Assembly: GCA_944470555.2 (NCBI GenBank)
Contig: OX104130.1
Location: 42,503,491 to 42,567,490 of the forward strand
DNA: 64,000 bases
Origin: Heterobilharzia americana
Lineage: Eukaryota; Platyhelminthes; Trematoda; Strigeidida; Schistosomatidae
Reading direction: 5' to 3'
The first letter of the stretch is position 1. Every line of letters begins with the position of its first letter. Both the position numbers and the translations under genes were made by a program. This document shows, one piece after another, positions 47,970-60,171 of this stretch. The notes beneath the pieces were generated by a model that worked only from the letters and a program-made list of their open reading frames with translations, was not told where the DNA came from and searched no databases.

Positions 47970-48325
47970 GAAGTTACTCCCCAGTGACCAATCAGTCAGC
48001 CTAATCTAGTCTTACAGGGGATAAGTCGTCTCCCAAATGGCATAGTGGTACTGTCTGTGACTGCAGCACTGAATGAAATGGGTTCAATTCTTAGGAGGGA
48101 CATCAATTCCTTAAAGGTTTCAGATACGCCTTGCGGAGGAAACCTAGGTCCAGGGCTTCCTGCCGACTACATCCATCCAACCAACATCCATCAAGGTGCG
48201 TCGTAATGTTGAGTCAACTACTAGTGTGGTGGCCACTAAGCAAAATGCTCGGTAAAATTCAGTCAGCACTTAGAACTGGATAACATCAAGTTGGTTCCTC
48301 CCCAGTGATTAGTCAATAGAAAGTC
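47970..48325 (+). mobile_element. tRNA-SINE unit with repeated ends (about 317-bp period)
   Basis: A B-box-like GGTTCAATTCT (48080-48090) and a hammerhead remnant at 48128-48156 (stem I GCCTTG/CAGGGC and stem III CCTAGG kept, stem II and most of the core deleted). TCCCCAGTGA at about 47980 returns at about 48301 with its neighbourhood, so the unit looks like a bit more than one turn of a tandem array. Confidence 0.62.
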
Positions 48326-51094
48326 TGAGATATTTATAGACCTGAACCACCTCATGATTTCAACTAAAAAGAACGGATAGGGTTGCAGAATGCTTTAAGC
48401 TTATTGCACATTGTTGCATCCTGCTAATTTATCTGAATACCCATCAACGTATGTTTCGGAAATAAGTATCAAAATGATTTCAAATTAGGAAATGAAAAGG
48501 TTGTGAAGGAAAAGCTAGATTGCTTAGAAACTAATACTTCAGCTGAAAGGAATTCTTTTTGGAAACTTTATGAACATTTGACACAGTACTTACAAAATAC
48601 TATAGCAGACCGACTATTTATTCCAACAATAAGGAATATGAATGCAGTGAGAAAGGAGAAAACTGAGTAAAACCGAATAAATTGCAGCTACAGCCATAAA
48701 AAGGCAAGAAATGTTCTGATGCTCCTCACAGTGTTACTCAAGGAGTTGAAGTTTACCTATGCATACCTGTATATCTAAGATATCAGGTTTTAACTTGAAA
48801 ACCCATGGACCTATACGACTCAAAGTACAAACGTATTTTATAGTTAACTAATTATTCTGAATGCAATGTGGATCTTAACATCTTGCTCCATTCCAGAAGA
48901 TGGCAGTGCAATAGAACAAGTGGTACAATTTAATTCTCTTAGTTTCATGTTCTTTGGAATACGATTAATAATCAGTGTAGAAACTTGACCTTCTTATATC
49001 TATCTTGTTATTTTGTCGATCAAATATCCCACTTAAAATGTATTGGGCAAAATACTACCCAATTTATCATTGTTTTACTCGACAAATGTCAAAGTATTTC
49101 CGATGCTGTAGTTAAAGACCCATTCCGTGAATCAGTTTAATTTTACTGTTTGACTGTAGTAATTTTTTTCAATTTATCCTTCATTTTCGAATAGTGGTAT
49201 TAGCGAGACAGCATTTTAAACTCAGATATATTAAATAGAAACACAACACACGTGATCATTTCATATTCCATTTTTTAACGCTGAATGTAAAACATCCATG
49301 CGAATATCAGACATTTACACTGATATAATTAGGAACATATCTTCCAAGCGTTTTGGTAGGCTTTTCATGTGATTGTGTTACGGAACTGTCGTTACCTTTC
49401 TTGTTGCACTTTTACATACTTTTTACTAAACTTTTAAGTTGAATGATTTAGCTGTTCTTTGATGCTTTTAGTTGATCTGAGCCTGGTAAAATCCTACGAT
49501 AGTTTTCGTTAAGAATGAGGCATGGTTGAAATAGTAAGAGTGCCCACTATACTCAGTAGTGACCCTCAAAACTCCAATTGACTATAATATCGAAATATGA
49601 AACCCAAAGGCAACTGACTGAACTATTTCAAATAGAAGGTACTATTGTTTATCCATGAAAGGTGCATCCATTATAGGTGTGGTACTGAAAGGTAATCATC
49701 AAATAATAACTGAGGCTAAATTTCCAGGTTGTCTCAGTGACTAGTAAATTTGGACGTCACATTCAAGAAGTTTTACTTGGAAATTTCGTATCATGGCGCA
49801 AAGCTAACACTTAGTAGGAACTCTTACACCAAAAAATTATTGGTTGAACCATAATGAGTCTTGAATTTGAATTCTGGATATTGATTGATTGTCGAGTTTG
49901 TATGATTAACACTCACATGATTGTGTTATGCTTTGTGGAGTGTTGTACACCGTGCTAGTCAAGTGGGATTTGTGATCTACCTGCTTTCGGCGGCAGTTAA
50001 CATTTTGACAAAAGCACGAAACTGCATCTTACTTTCCCGAGATCAGGAGATTTTATCCAGAAGTCTTCGTCTCCGCGGCGACTGACTGACGTCTAAACTC
50101 TGAGATGAAGTACAGTGTCTCACACTGTCTTTTCATATCATTTGTTAACCATATTGCAAACTTGACTGGTATATTTTGAAAAGTATATAGGGATTCAGTT
50201 GCACTTTACTCACTCCTATGTGTCTGCTTCATCTATTGCTATGAGATTTCGGCCATGTGTGATTTTGGTGTTTAAGCAAGTTTAATTCGCCATGGACAGA
50301 TGATTTTTCTCAAACTTGTAGGCATACCCTGATGGTCAGTGTAGACAATAAGAACACGTACTTAAAGCACGCTTTTCTTTTGGCGGACTCTTAAACGCTA
50401 GAGTTTCTCATAAGCCAGGTAATGTTACACACAGTATTGATTTTTGCACTAAGTTACTTTTAAATAAATTTCTTATCCCATTCAAGTGTTGATATTTACA
50501 ATGCTTGAAAATTATACTTAAAGCTTGTTCGTCAGTAAGTTATCCCTTTATTGGTTGATAACCCCTGTCTAATGACTAACTGTCAGTTGTAAAGTATATA
50601 TCTAACAGGTTTCAAAAGCAACACGAAAAATTCAGTTTCTGTCATTTGAAAGCATGCGTGTGATTAAGAAGTTGCTTCATATACCTACAGTTATTCTTTA
50701 CAATTAAGCACGAATTTGGCCTATTCAGATAAACTGTCTTCAAAAGTGATGATTGAATCCATGTAATTATTTAAGTAGTTAGGTGATTTGAACCGGAATT
50801 TTTATTATTTTCACAGCCGTCCGGCGTAAAACATGAAGTAATTTAATGAACTAAGCTAGCAAATCAATAGGGGATAAGTACGTGAAGTTCCGTCAAAATC
50901 TTATCCATTCATCTAGATTAACTGTTCACCTTAACTACCAATTCGCGGATGAAATGCTGATATCTGTCTAAATGTTTCGAATGTCAAATTTTCACTCAAT
51001 GTCCCAATTTCTGAAACCATGCGGTCAAATCTTTGCCAGAATTCATATAAATGAACTACTAGTTGTTTTCACTGATTAAACGTATTTTACTTTC

Positions 51095-51180
51095 ATCGAT
51101 GAAAGCTGCACGATTAAACAACCCAGCTCAGAGAACACAGTACAGCCAAGAACATCCAGCTGAGCTACAAATATTCACCA
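51095..51180 (-). repeat. Half copy of the 16025-16245 repeat
   Basis: On the - strand it reads TGTAGCTCAGCTGGA, then GTGTTCTCTGAGCTG and GCAGCTTTCATCG, matching the left arm of the 16-kb foldback. The start TAGCTCAGCTGG resembles a tRNA A box, so the family may be tRNA-derived. Confidence 0.6.
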
Positions 51181-51507
51181 CTAATTTCAGATTTTATATA
51201 CCTCATTTTAAATTCTAGCTAGTTAAGAGATTGTAAATTTGACGAAGTGAATTGGGTCAGATTTTAGAAAAAGCTACTATACTACTGACTAATTTGAAGT
51301 AACCTACACGTGTGCTAAATAAGTTTTCTGTCTGGTCATTCGATCGATTAGATGCTTATGTTAAAAAAAGTATTCAGCTCTTGATTCTTACACACTGCAA
51401 TTAAAATTTTATGCAAATTAGTTGGTATCCCAATATTTTTAATTAAGTGATGAAAATTTTTATTCACCCACGCCAACTTATTAATTAAGTTATCCTACTT
51501 GTTATGC

Positions 51508-52715
51508 ATCATCACAGACGAAGGAAAAGAACAGAATGGCAGTCAACTCTCTACCCCAACTTCATCGATCTTGAAAAGGCGTTCAACAGCCTCAATCGAG
51601 AAGTAATTTGGCAGGCACCTGCTTCGACACTACGGAGTGCCACTGACCTTTATCAACCTCATTCAGCAGTTATATAATGACGACGCTATATGCCAAGTGA
51701 TAGACAATGGAAAGCTCAGTGATGCTTTTAAAGTGAAGACAGAAGTAAGACAAGACAAGGTTACCTACCATCACCGATGATCTTCCTGTTTGTGATGGAC
51801 TGGATCATGCAACAAACAGTGAGGAGTAAGAAGAGGGGTATAAGCTGTTTGACCGATGAGAAGATCCTAGAAGATTTGAATTTTGTCGGTGGTGATTTAT
51901 GTCTGATGTCGCACAAACTCGAAGATCTAGAGGGAAAAACTAAAAAAATGGGAGAAGAGGCGAGACAGTGAAGACGGGACGTCAGGTGAACGCAGAGAAG
52001 ATAGAGGTGATGAAGATACTCAACCAATAACAACGACAGCAACAACAAGCACCAATCACCATCAACGGAAGGCACGGCAGCGTCGTTTCAACCACAGGTG
52101 GCACAGACGAGGATGTGGAAGCCAGGGTTGGAAAGACAGCGATACAGGCCTTCATTAATCTAAAACCATTGTGGAGATCAACTGCACTCAGCATAAAAAA
52201 CAAGATCTGGATTTTCAACACTAATATCAACTCAGTGCTTATATATGGTTTAGAGACTTGGCACACTACGAAAACCATTTCCAACAAACTACAGACATTC
52301 ATCAACAGCTGCCGCCTAAGAACACTCGGTCGTGAAGATCAGATGACCAGAATGTTGAAAATAAGCCACAAGGAACTCTGGCTGGCTGGCAACGAACCAC
52401 CGAAGCAGGAACCTATCGCCTGAGAAATATGCAGAAGGAAGTGGAGATGGATTGGGCATGCACTGAGAAGACCGTTCGGGGACATCATGCGTCTTGCCAA
52501 ACCAAGTGGTCGAGTAGAATACAGATGGAAAACGATGAGTTGGGCGTCCCAAGAGAGAGTGACATGGAGGAGATCGTGTGAGGAAGAAAAGAGTGCTTGT
52601 GGGCAGTCCTGGAGCCAGGTTCAAAGGATTGCAGAGAACAGAGAGGAATTGAGACGTGCGACTGAAGCCTTATATTCCACTAGGAATCCAAGGGATAAAT
52701 AATAATAGTAATATA
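51508..52715 (+). mobile_element. RTE-clade retrotransposon, 5'-truncated, sense to the host gene
   Basis: It begins inside the reverse transcriptase (FIDLEKAFNS region, 51560-51600). Next come ILEDLNFV and a damaged catalytic box (VGGDLCL where FADDLCL is expected, about 51884-51904), then NTNINSVLIYGLETW and WRRSCEEE, and it ends at RNPRDK before an AATAATAGTAAT tail. The GTTATGC at 51501 and at 52722 may be the remains of a target duplication. Stops and frameshifts are present. By sequence it pairs with the copy at 58311-60171 (NINSVLIYGLETWHTTKTIS is shared), not with the 11-kb copy. Confidence 0.88.
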
Positions 52716-54489
52716 ACATTCGTTATGCCATGAAAAACATATAATAGGATAAAGATGCTAGAATATTATAGAATTGGTTACTAGGGCAATGCCTTTTGGC
52801 TAAACTGCCTACTACTACTGATGCAAGCTCACTGTAACATTAATATTAACAGCCTATCAAAATGACTGAAAAGTTTGGTATGCTTTCAGTGTGGTCGTTC
52901 TTCATTTTTATAGCATTTAACATCCCATAAACAAATTTACAATCAGAAGGTATGCTGATAACAAACATGTAGGTATATATGAGGTAATTATTGCCCAGAA
53001 ATACATGATGCATTATAACTTTTAATTAGATGTTTCAAACTTGAGAAGTCCAAAATTAGGATTTCATTTTAATGACTGTAACACACACACTTGATGTCTA
53101 AAATTAGGACATCGAATAAACAATATTGTTTCAGTTACATTCAATTTTATTCCCAATATTTTCTTCGCTCAAATCATCAATAGACAAAAAGTGAATTTCG
53201 GCTATTAACAGTATGTACCGTTTGTTTTGTGCAGTGGTAGAATTTTTCCAGTAGAAATGCAGAATTCTTGACTTATTTCTCATGGACATTTAGGATTATC
53301 ATCCTCTTACAGGAAGTTATGATGACCGTTGAGCAGAAATAAACCACAAACATACATTCACATACCTGATGATTACTACGCAGAAGTGCTTGTAATCTTA
53401 TTACTGGTATTTAACTACCAGAACTTGGCACACTATTCATTTAGTTTCCTCCCCTCTTCCAAAAGTAAAAAGACTTAGGTTGGATGATTTGAGTTAAGCC
53501 ATTACTTTGAATTTCATTTTTCAAGGTGGTCATCATATTTTTCAAACTATTTGTGAAGAAATATAAAAATCAATATACCCCACTAAATGATGGATGAAAC
53601 AGTAAATGAAGATCATTTGTTTACCAAAGGTCAAATAATCATTATCAAGCGATGAACTTTATTCAAGTGCAGTGAAAATCTTGTAAATACCATGACAAAA
53701 TGAAGAATAAAAATGTGAAGTGTTACGTCACGGTCAAAAATGAATACTTATGAAATGAACAAATAAGGGGTATAAAAATAGTAACATGAATATTTTTCAA
53801 TGTAAGGGCGATATAGGAGGAAGGGATGGAAGGTTAAACTGTGAAATTTATGGTAGGAAAGTTCATAAAGAACGTATCGACCCTACTGTGGGCCAAGGTA
53901 GACAAAATGAATTTTCATATTTTTTCTGAGCACATAGATCAGGTTTTACTATTTTGATGCCTGTGGATTTAGCTATGGATAAAATGCGTAGCCTTGCACC
54001 TTTGAGGACACAAAATATCACAAAAAGAAGACATGATCTACTTTGGTCCAATGTTCGGCATCTACTAGATGTGAGAGAATTGCACCGCTGCTACTCTTCG
54101 CATTCCTTTCTCTAACCGACCTGGTACGTATTCACGAGTGCTCATGGATAAAGTTATCTGAATATAGCCTATGTAACTATCTCCTAAGGGCCTGTTGAAC
54201 TCATAGATGCGCATTGAAGTGGCGATCACTGGTAACCTATCCTTCGTTCGTTGTAATAATTTTGTATCATGCCTTATTTTGGATATTCCATTTCACATTT
54301 TCGCATGGATATATATAACTGTATAGCCTGAAGAAGTTATTGCAACCAAGTGTTCGTTCAAATTATTCTTGTTTTGAATAATCTATGGGGATCATCAAAA
54401 TAAATAAACGTTCAGATGCTTTTAAATTTAATACCTGAATAGTTGGTTCAAACGTTTTCATAACTTCTTTAATCCACTTCAAATTTTAG

Positions 54490-54662
54490 CTCTTCAGTGG
54501 CTTCAAATAGACGTTGGACCACCTACTTTGATAACTGGAGTTATTATAAAGTCAAGAGGAGATGTGAAAAACTCCCAGTATGTAACACGTTTCAAACTGT
54601 CTTACAGCAATGATACACGTTTATGGTACTTTTACAAAGATGCAGCTCCTTTGGACCCAAGG
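54490..54662 (+). CDS. Exon 7: discoidin domain 2, middle, with RGD
   Basis: The acceptor is AATTTTAG ending at 54489 and the donor is GTAGGT at 54663; phase 1 in, phase 0 out. Residues 281-338 begin ALQWLQIDVG, then TLITGVIIKSRGD, YVTRFKLSYS and RLWYFY. This aligns directly with the end of exon 2 plus exon 3 of domain 1: WLQIDLG/WLQIDVG, VTGIMTQGRGD/ITGVIIKSRGD and SFMVSYS/RFKLSYS. A second AG eight bases downstream (54496-54497) would break the phase with exon 6, so the upstream AG is chosen. RGD is at residues 303-305. The intron present between exons 2 and 3 in domain 1 is absent here. Confidence 0.93.
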
Positions 54663-55620
54663 GTAGGTTTAAACTTGTTAAGTGCTCTCTATAATCCAGA
54701 CTGTCATAATGTGAGTTTTGTGAGTCAGAATATTGGAATTATCATCCAATATTATGATAAATATTCGTTGATCGTGAAATAGACACACATTAAGGACAAA
54801 TGTATCACAGTTTACCGTAGAATTTTATTGCTTTATCAGCCAATTTTGTCATAAAGTTGTTTCATCTAAGTTACCATCAAGATTTTAGTGGAATGCTGAT
54901 CGGGAATCCAAGTTCCTGCCGATGTTCTTTAGCTCTCACTTTTCAATATAACTAACCAAGTCGTTTTGAATAAGTGGGTAGTATCTTTGGCAGTGACACT
55001 TGGAAAACCACTGTGTGGTAAATAAACGCTAGCATACTGGATTTGTGACACATAAGAGATTTCATGAGATCACTTTCCTACATTTCCACTCTAAATCTTC
55101 TTAGCCACAGTATTATTGACTAAGTAAACGAAATTATACTTTTGACTTATGAATAAATAGATGATTACGTCCTTAACAAAACAATTGATAAAGGTAAATC
55201 TCTTTAGTAATGCATCAATTGGACACCCATTTTTCAAATATTATTTCCATCCAGCAAAATGTTTTCTACAGCTTTCATAAAAAAACCCAAGTAGTCCTTC
55301 TGCAACATGAATAACCAACGCAAAATTAAACGCGTAGTAACTAATTCATATTCCAGTTTTTTGGTAAATATTTTAAAGTCATATTCCTCACAATAATAGA
55401 AATTATTCGCCGCAGCAGTAGACTAGTTCAAAGTCGGTATAGATAAAGGGATATCTTAAGAACTTCGGTATAACTTGAAAACTTCAGAAATGCAAAGGAA
55501 ACTCTTAAGAAAGAAGAGTCTATCATATGATTGGAGCCAAAGTCATCTAAAATCGAAAAAACTAAACAGAATTCCTGAAAAGTATAAAAATTTTATATTG
55601 CAGTAAGTTTGATAAAGTCG

Positions 55621-55622
<2 letters not shown>

Positions 55623-55685
<63 letters not shown>
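55623..55685. repeat. (TA)n tract
   Basis: About 63 bases of pure TA in intron 7. Confidence 0.97.
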
Positions 55686-55688
<3 letters not shown>

Positions 55689-57416
55689 TAAGCCCTTCGT
55701 TAAGACCGAGTTTAAAAACCCATGGCTTTCTAAACAGCTTCCTTTTCATAGCATAAGGTTAAATGAAATTATGTTCATCATGAGATATACTACGTCTTTA
55801 CATTAAGTAATGCACATGTATCTGTATTTTATTCTCCAATCCGCATCGATTACTGTTGTAACTAAGTATTGTTGGAGAAGCATTCCTACGAATTTAATAA
55901 AATAAAGATATTATAAAATTTAGTTCATTTTTTTATGAGGCTTAACACTGAATGTATAATGTGAGTGGGATGTTATGACAGCAACCAAAAGGTATGTTTT
56001 ACCATGCGATATACGTATAATTAAAACAGTGTTGGCTTCTAAATTTCGATCCAACCGTATTCAATTATGAATTTAGAACACTTTGTCAACTGAAATCTAA
56101 CAGTCTTGGCACTATGTGATTAGAATCAGTTCAAGATGCAACCATGCATGAAACTATTCAGCATCAGGTTGAAACAAGAAGACCGTATGCAAAACAGTTA
56201 CCTGATTACTCTTATATTTATACAACTAGTATTTTTCAGCAAAGGTAAAGATTGAATTGCTAAATTAACTTTTTTCGGGTACCCATTGCCAATATCGACA
56301 TTTCTAAACTTTGATGTTCATAAGAAACAAATCGAAATACCACAGTTGATGTTGCTTTTGTATAAGTATAGAAAACTAATGTTGCAGATTTTTTTTCTAC
56401 GAGAATAAAGTATTAAAAGTCTTATTTCTTCTCACTACTTCTTAAACTAATATAGTATCTTGTTTTTTCCCCACTGTTTTGTTTTCTTGCATGAATTCCA
56501 ATATCACAACTACCACTGACATATCCTAATAAAACCATAACAAATTTTGTTGAAATTTTATTTCTGCCTCTTCTAATCATAAATTTTGATTTGGTTTTTA
56601 TTTTCGTGAATTTATTTGTTAATTTTTGTTTCGGCCATTGAATGTTTGACGAAATCTTGTTTTTATTTTCAAGTCCACAGTTTGGTCATTTGAATGGAGT
56701 CAAAAAATAAAGAATCAGATGATAAAAGAAAACCTGATAAAGTATATAGCTCCCGTTTAAATTAGCTACAACTCGTGTTTGTTACAGAAGTGGTTTTTCA
56801 ACAATTATTTCAGTTAATTTCAACTCACAATTTATTTTATTTCTGTCATAATGCATGTATGGTTAAAATGTCATTACATTTTGAAGGCATATTAATGTCT
56901 ACCGTGTGTGTACATAAATGAATGGATGCGACTACTTTGAATGCAAAGACTAGGAAACTGGCCATAATATTAGCCGTCTAAGTAAAATCTAGTAAATTTA
57001 CACAATATCCGATAAAAAAAACACAGTTTTTTGTTCCCTAAGGCGAAGGTTATCTTTTCCACATAGGCCAATCGGGTTTCATTTTGAGTTTTATCAAAAA
57101 GTGTTATTAAGTCTGTCAGCTGTCATCATGATGTTATATAGTCAAAAATACTCAAAACCTATTTTAAGCCGTTTGTAAAACACAAAGGTATCGACAATGA
57201 CCGTTTTACTTGCCAGGAAACAGACTAAAAACTGCATTTTGTAGCTAAAGTTCTTGACAATCCTCATTTTTCTACAAGACTGGTTTAAAACTCTGAAAGA
57301 GGAGAATAATGAATTATAACCGTTTTCCGTAGCATAATTCTCATTTATTGGTCATTTGAGCTCCAGGAATTCATTATCTCTGTCAGCAAATATAGATACA
57401 CTGGTGGTAGTTTAAG

Positions 57417-57545
57417 GTAAAATTCCGGTCTGAACTGTGGCAGGATACAAACCAGCGACCACCTGATTTCTTGCCCAGTTTTCTATCAAATGAGCTACTG
57501 ATCAGATTTTAACTTCACTCCAATCACCAAGGGTCCTACCCGACA
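57417..57545 (-). mobile_element. tRNA-derived SINE, second family
   Basis: On the - strand it starts GGTGATTGGAGTGAAGTT, with A-box-like CAGTAGCTCATTTGATAG and B-box-like CTGGTTTGTATCCTGCC. It is the same family as 6780-7010. Confidence 0.6.
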
Positions 57546-57657
57546 GTCATGTGGATCTATGACGCATTACTATTGCATGATCATACTCATGCCGGCTGCC
57601 CAGTCAGGATTTCTCATACTGATTCAAATCTATTAGAATTAGAAAGAAAATCAATTA

Positions 57658-57865
57658 GGTAGATTATCAATTTGACTATCGGCAATGGCCATGACTAGGC
57701 AAACGTGTATTGATACTAAGTGTTTACTGAAGGTGAAATGAAAATCTGGTCTCTGGTTTGAATCCTGCCGTGGCCCAGATTTTCATTTCACATTCACTCA
57801 TCACCAAGTATAAGTCTGCAAAACTACGCCTATCCAAGATTGTCAAACTGATGGATAAATTGTGA
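57658..57865. repeat. Inverted repeat made of two SINE tails
   Basis: Arms 57658-57748 and 57775-57860 are imperfect reverse complements around a core of about 26 bases that holds the B-box-like TGGTTTGAATCCTGCC. The arms are the tail of the second SINE family (compare 6890-6990). Confidence 0.7.
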
Positions 57866-58310
57866 CAAGAGGGTTGTTGGCAGTCCTAACTAATCATTGG
57901 TTGTTCTAATAAAGGTATTGACGGTTATAAGTGAAAACAAAGTGTAGTTACTTTGTGAAACCTCGGTAATTTTGGCTAATTTGAATCTAATGGTTATCAA
58001 GAAGACTCGAGATAGGTTCACTCATTTGAATTTATTTGAGGTATAAACTTTGGGAAATTATAACAAGTAATTTTCATTTCAGCAGGCAATTGCCTTACAA
58101 ACTTGCAACTGATCGGATAAAATTAATGAGTCATTTACATCATTAAATAATAACAAAGTATATTACTCTAGCTACCATAGACTAGATACTTCATTCTATC
58201 AGCAATTTTCAACTGAACGACTAGTTGATCAATAGATCAGAGATTCAAAAAAAATGATGAGCAACAGTGAAAAACATTGAAACCTAATTTTATTTCAGAA
58301 CAATTCAGAA

Positions 58311-60171
58311 TTTATTATTATTTGTCCCATTGCTTCTTAGTGGGACATAGGGCTCCAGTAGTACGTTGCCATTGCACTCCGTTCTCTGCAGTGCTTTGAA
58401 CCTAGCTCCGCGTCTGCCCAAAGGCTTTCATTTTTTCCTCAAACGGTCTGTTCCATCTCACCTTTGCCTCAGATGCCCAACTCCTCGTTTTCCACTTGGG
58501 TTCCACTCAATGGCCTAGTCTGACGCGTGTCCCCAATCGGTCTTCTCAGTGTATTCCCAAACCAATCCATCTACACTTCTGCATGTTTGTTGGGCAATGG
58601 CTTCTTGGTTGGTTCGTTGCTCGGCCAGAGTTCCTTGTGGCTTATTCTCAACATTCTGGCTATCCGATCCTCATTATCGGGTGAGCGTAGGAGGTAGCTG
58701 TTGGTGAATGTCTGTAGTTTATTGGAAATGGTTTTCGTAGTGTGCCAAGTCTCTAAACCATATATAAGCACTGAGTTGATGTTAGTGTTGAAGATCCGAA
58801 TCTTGTTCATGCTTTGTGCTGAGTGCAATGCAGTACAATGGATCTCCACACTGGTTTCAGACTAATGAGGCCTGTATGGCTCTTCCTACCCTGACTTCCG
58901 CATCCTTATCTGTGCCGCCGCCTGTAGTTGAAACGACGCTGCCGTGCCTATGTAAATTGAAGGGACTACCTCATTTAAGCTACTTCCGTTGATGGTGATT
59001 GGTGCCCGTTGTTGCTGTTGTTGGTTAAGTATCTTCATGACCTCTCCCATTTTCTCCTGATAGCTAATGTGAAGATGCCCTTTAGTGTTTCGTCCTTCAG
59101 TTCAGTTTCTGTTTTCGGTGTTGAACTTCAACTGTGGTCTATCAACACTAGCTTCTTTGAAGGCTTTCAACTTGATTTTGAAGGTACATTCCTTACACTA
59201 GATAGTGAGTGAACGTACATGTGCTCCCCTTCTTGATCTTGTGTCAAGCAGGTTGCATCTCCACTTTCTCCGCATTGAGATGAAGTCGATCTGATTTTTA
59301 GTGTAGTGTGTCCATCCGGTGAATGGTGAAATCCATGTCGCTGCCTTGTGAATATCCTTGTGTTTGTACACGCTGCCTTCAATCACCGAATCGTTGAATG
59401 CGCAGAAGTCTGCAAATAATTCTCCATTCTCATTCGTCATTTCACCCAGCGCTTCTTGACCGATGATTGGTTCTCTTCCTGTGTTGTCGGCTCTCAGTTT
59501 TACATTCATGTTGATCTACCCCATTCCACCCATTAGAATTTTGATGCCGCCATCTGGGATGGTTGGAGTCTTGTCCAATGCTGATTCCAGTCGTCTGTAG
59601 GATTCCTCCTTCTCCCCTTCATCTGAATTATTTGAAAGTGTAGAGCCTAGCTTAGCGTAGCATTCTATGATTGTGACTTTCCTTCTTTCCTTTTGAGTTG
59701 AATCCATCCTGCTGTCATGATCCTGATCCTGCAGGAGGAGATTGATTCCCATTGCATGAGAGAGAGCCTTCGATGCTCTTGGGGACATCATAATAGCCAC
59801 TCCACAACTCAGTGTGCTCGTGGTTGTCGTCTGCTTGACAATATCGGAGTAGATTATTGACTCTCCAGTTAACAGTTTCGAGAATCCTCTTCCATTCCAT
59901 CTGCAGATTCCCCACAGATTCCTAACACGCAGATTCCACACCTCATCTATTTTCCAGTCTGGCCAGCCTTCCTAGGTTTATACATGGTGAGGACATTTCA
60001 TTCTCTCTGATTCCAGCAAGGAATTAGTTTATATTTACTTCATGTATTTTCTTTGCGCTTAGAAGTTTATTTAGCAATTAAATTGGTTTTACGGGATAGG
60101 GTGGCTAGCCCTATGCCCAACCTTCCCTCTTTATCCGAACTTAGGACCGGCTAGTAACCAGCGAACTAGTT
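58311..60171 (-). mobile_element. RTE-clade retrotransposon with both ends but no reverse transcriptase
   Basis: On the - strand it has the 5' leader ending at AACTAGTT (60164-60171), the endonuclease part (59167-59941, with QIDFIS), then a sudden jump near 59065 to the His/Gln run and the C-terminal region, and a TTATTATTATTT tail at 58311-58322. Compared with the 24-26 kb copy, about 1.4 kb with the whole reverse transcriptase is missing. The element cannot move by itself. The junction has no obvious long direct repeat by eye. Confidence 0.88.

Larger units (their letters stand above)
40451..54489 (+). other. Intron 6
   Basis: About 14 kb, the largest intron. It holds a long (TA)n tract (43497-43560), a dense SINE and inverted-repeat cluster (43745-45410), a short (TA)n (46681-46698), a SINE with duplicated flanks (47970-48325), half of an inverted-repeat element (51095-51180) and a sense RTE copy (51508-52715). 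The stretches 40500-43490, 45480-47950, 48330-51090 and 52720-54480 show no supported gene. Confidence 0.8.

Noticed and set aside
48128..48156. Active hammerhead in the 48-kb SINE
   Set aside because: Stem I and stem III strands remain, but stem II and most of the CUGANGA core are deleted.
53863..54051. 62-residue open frame on - with a hydrophobic start
   Set aside because: No known domain, no repeat partner found in the window, and antisense to intron 6.
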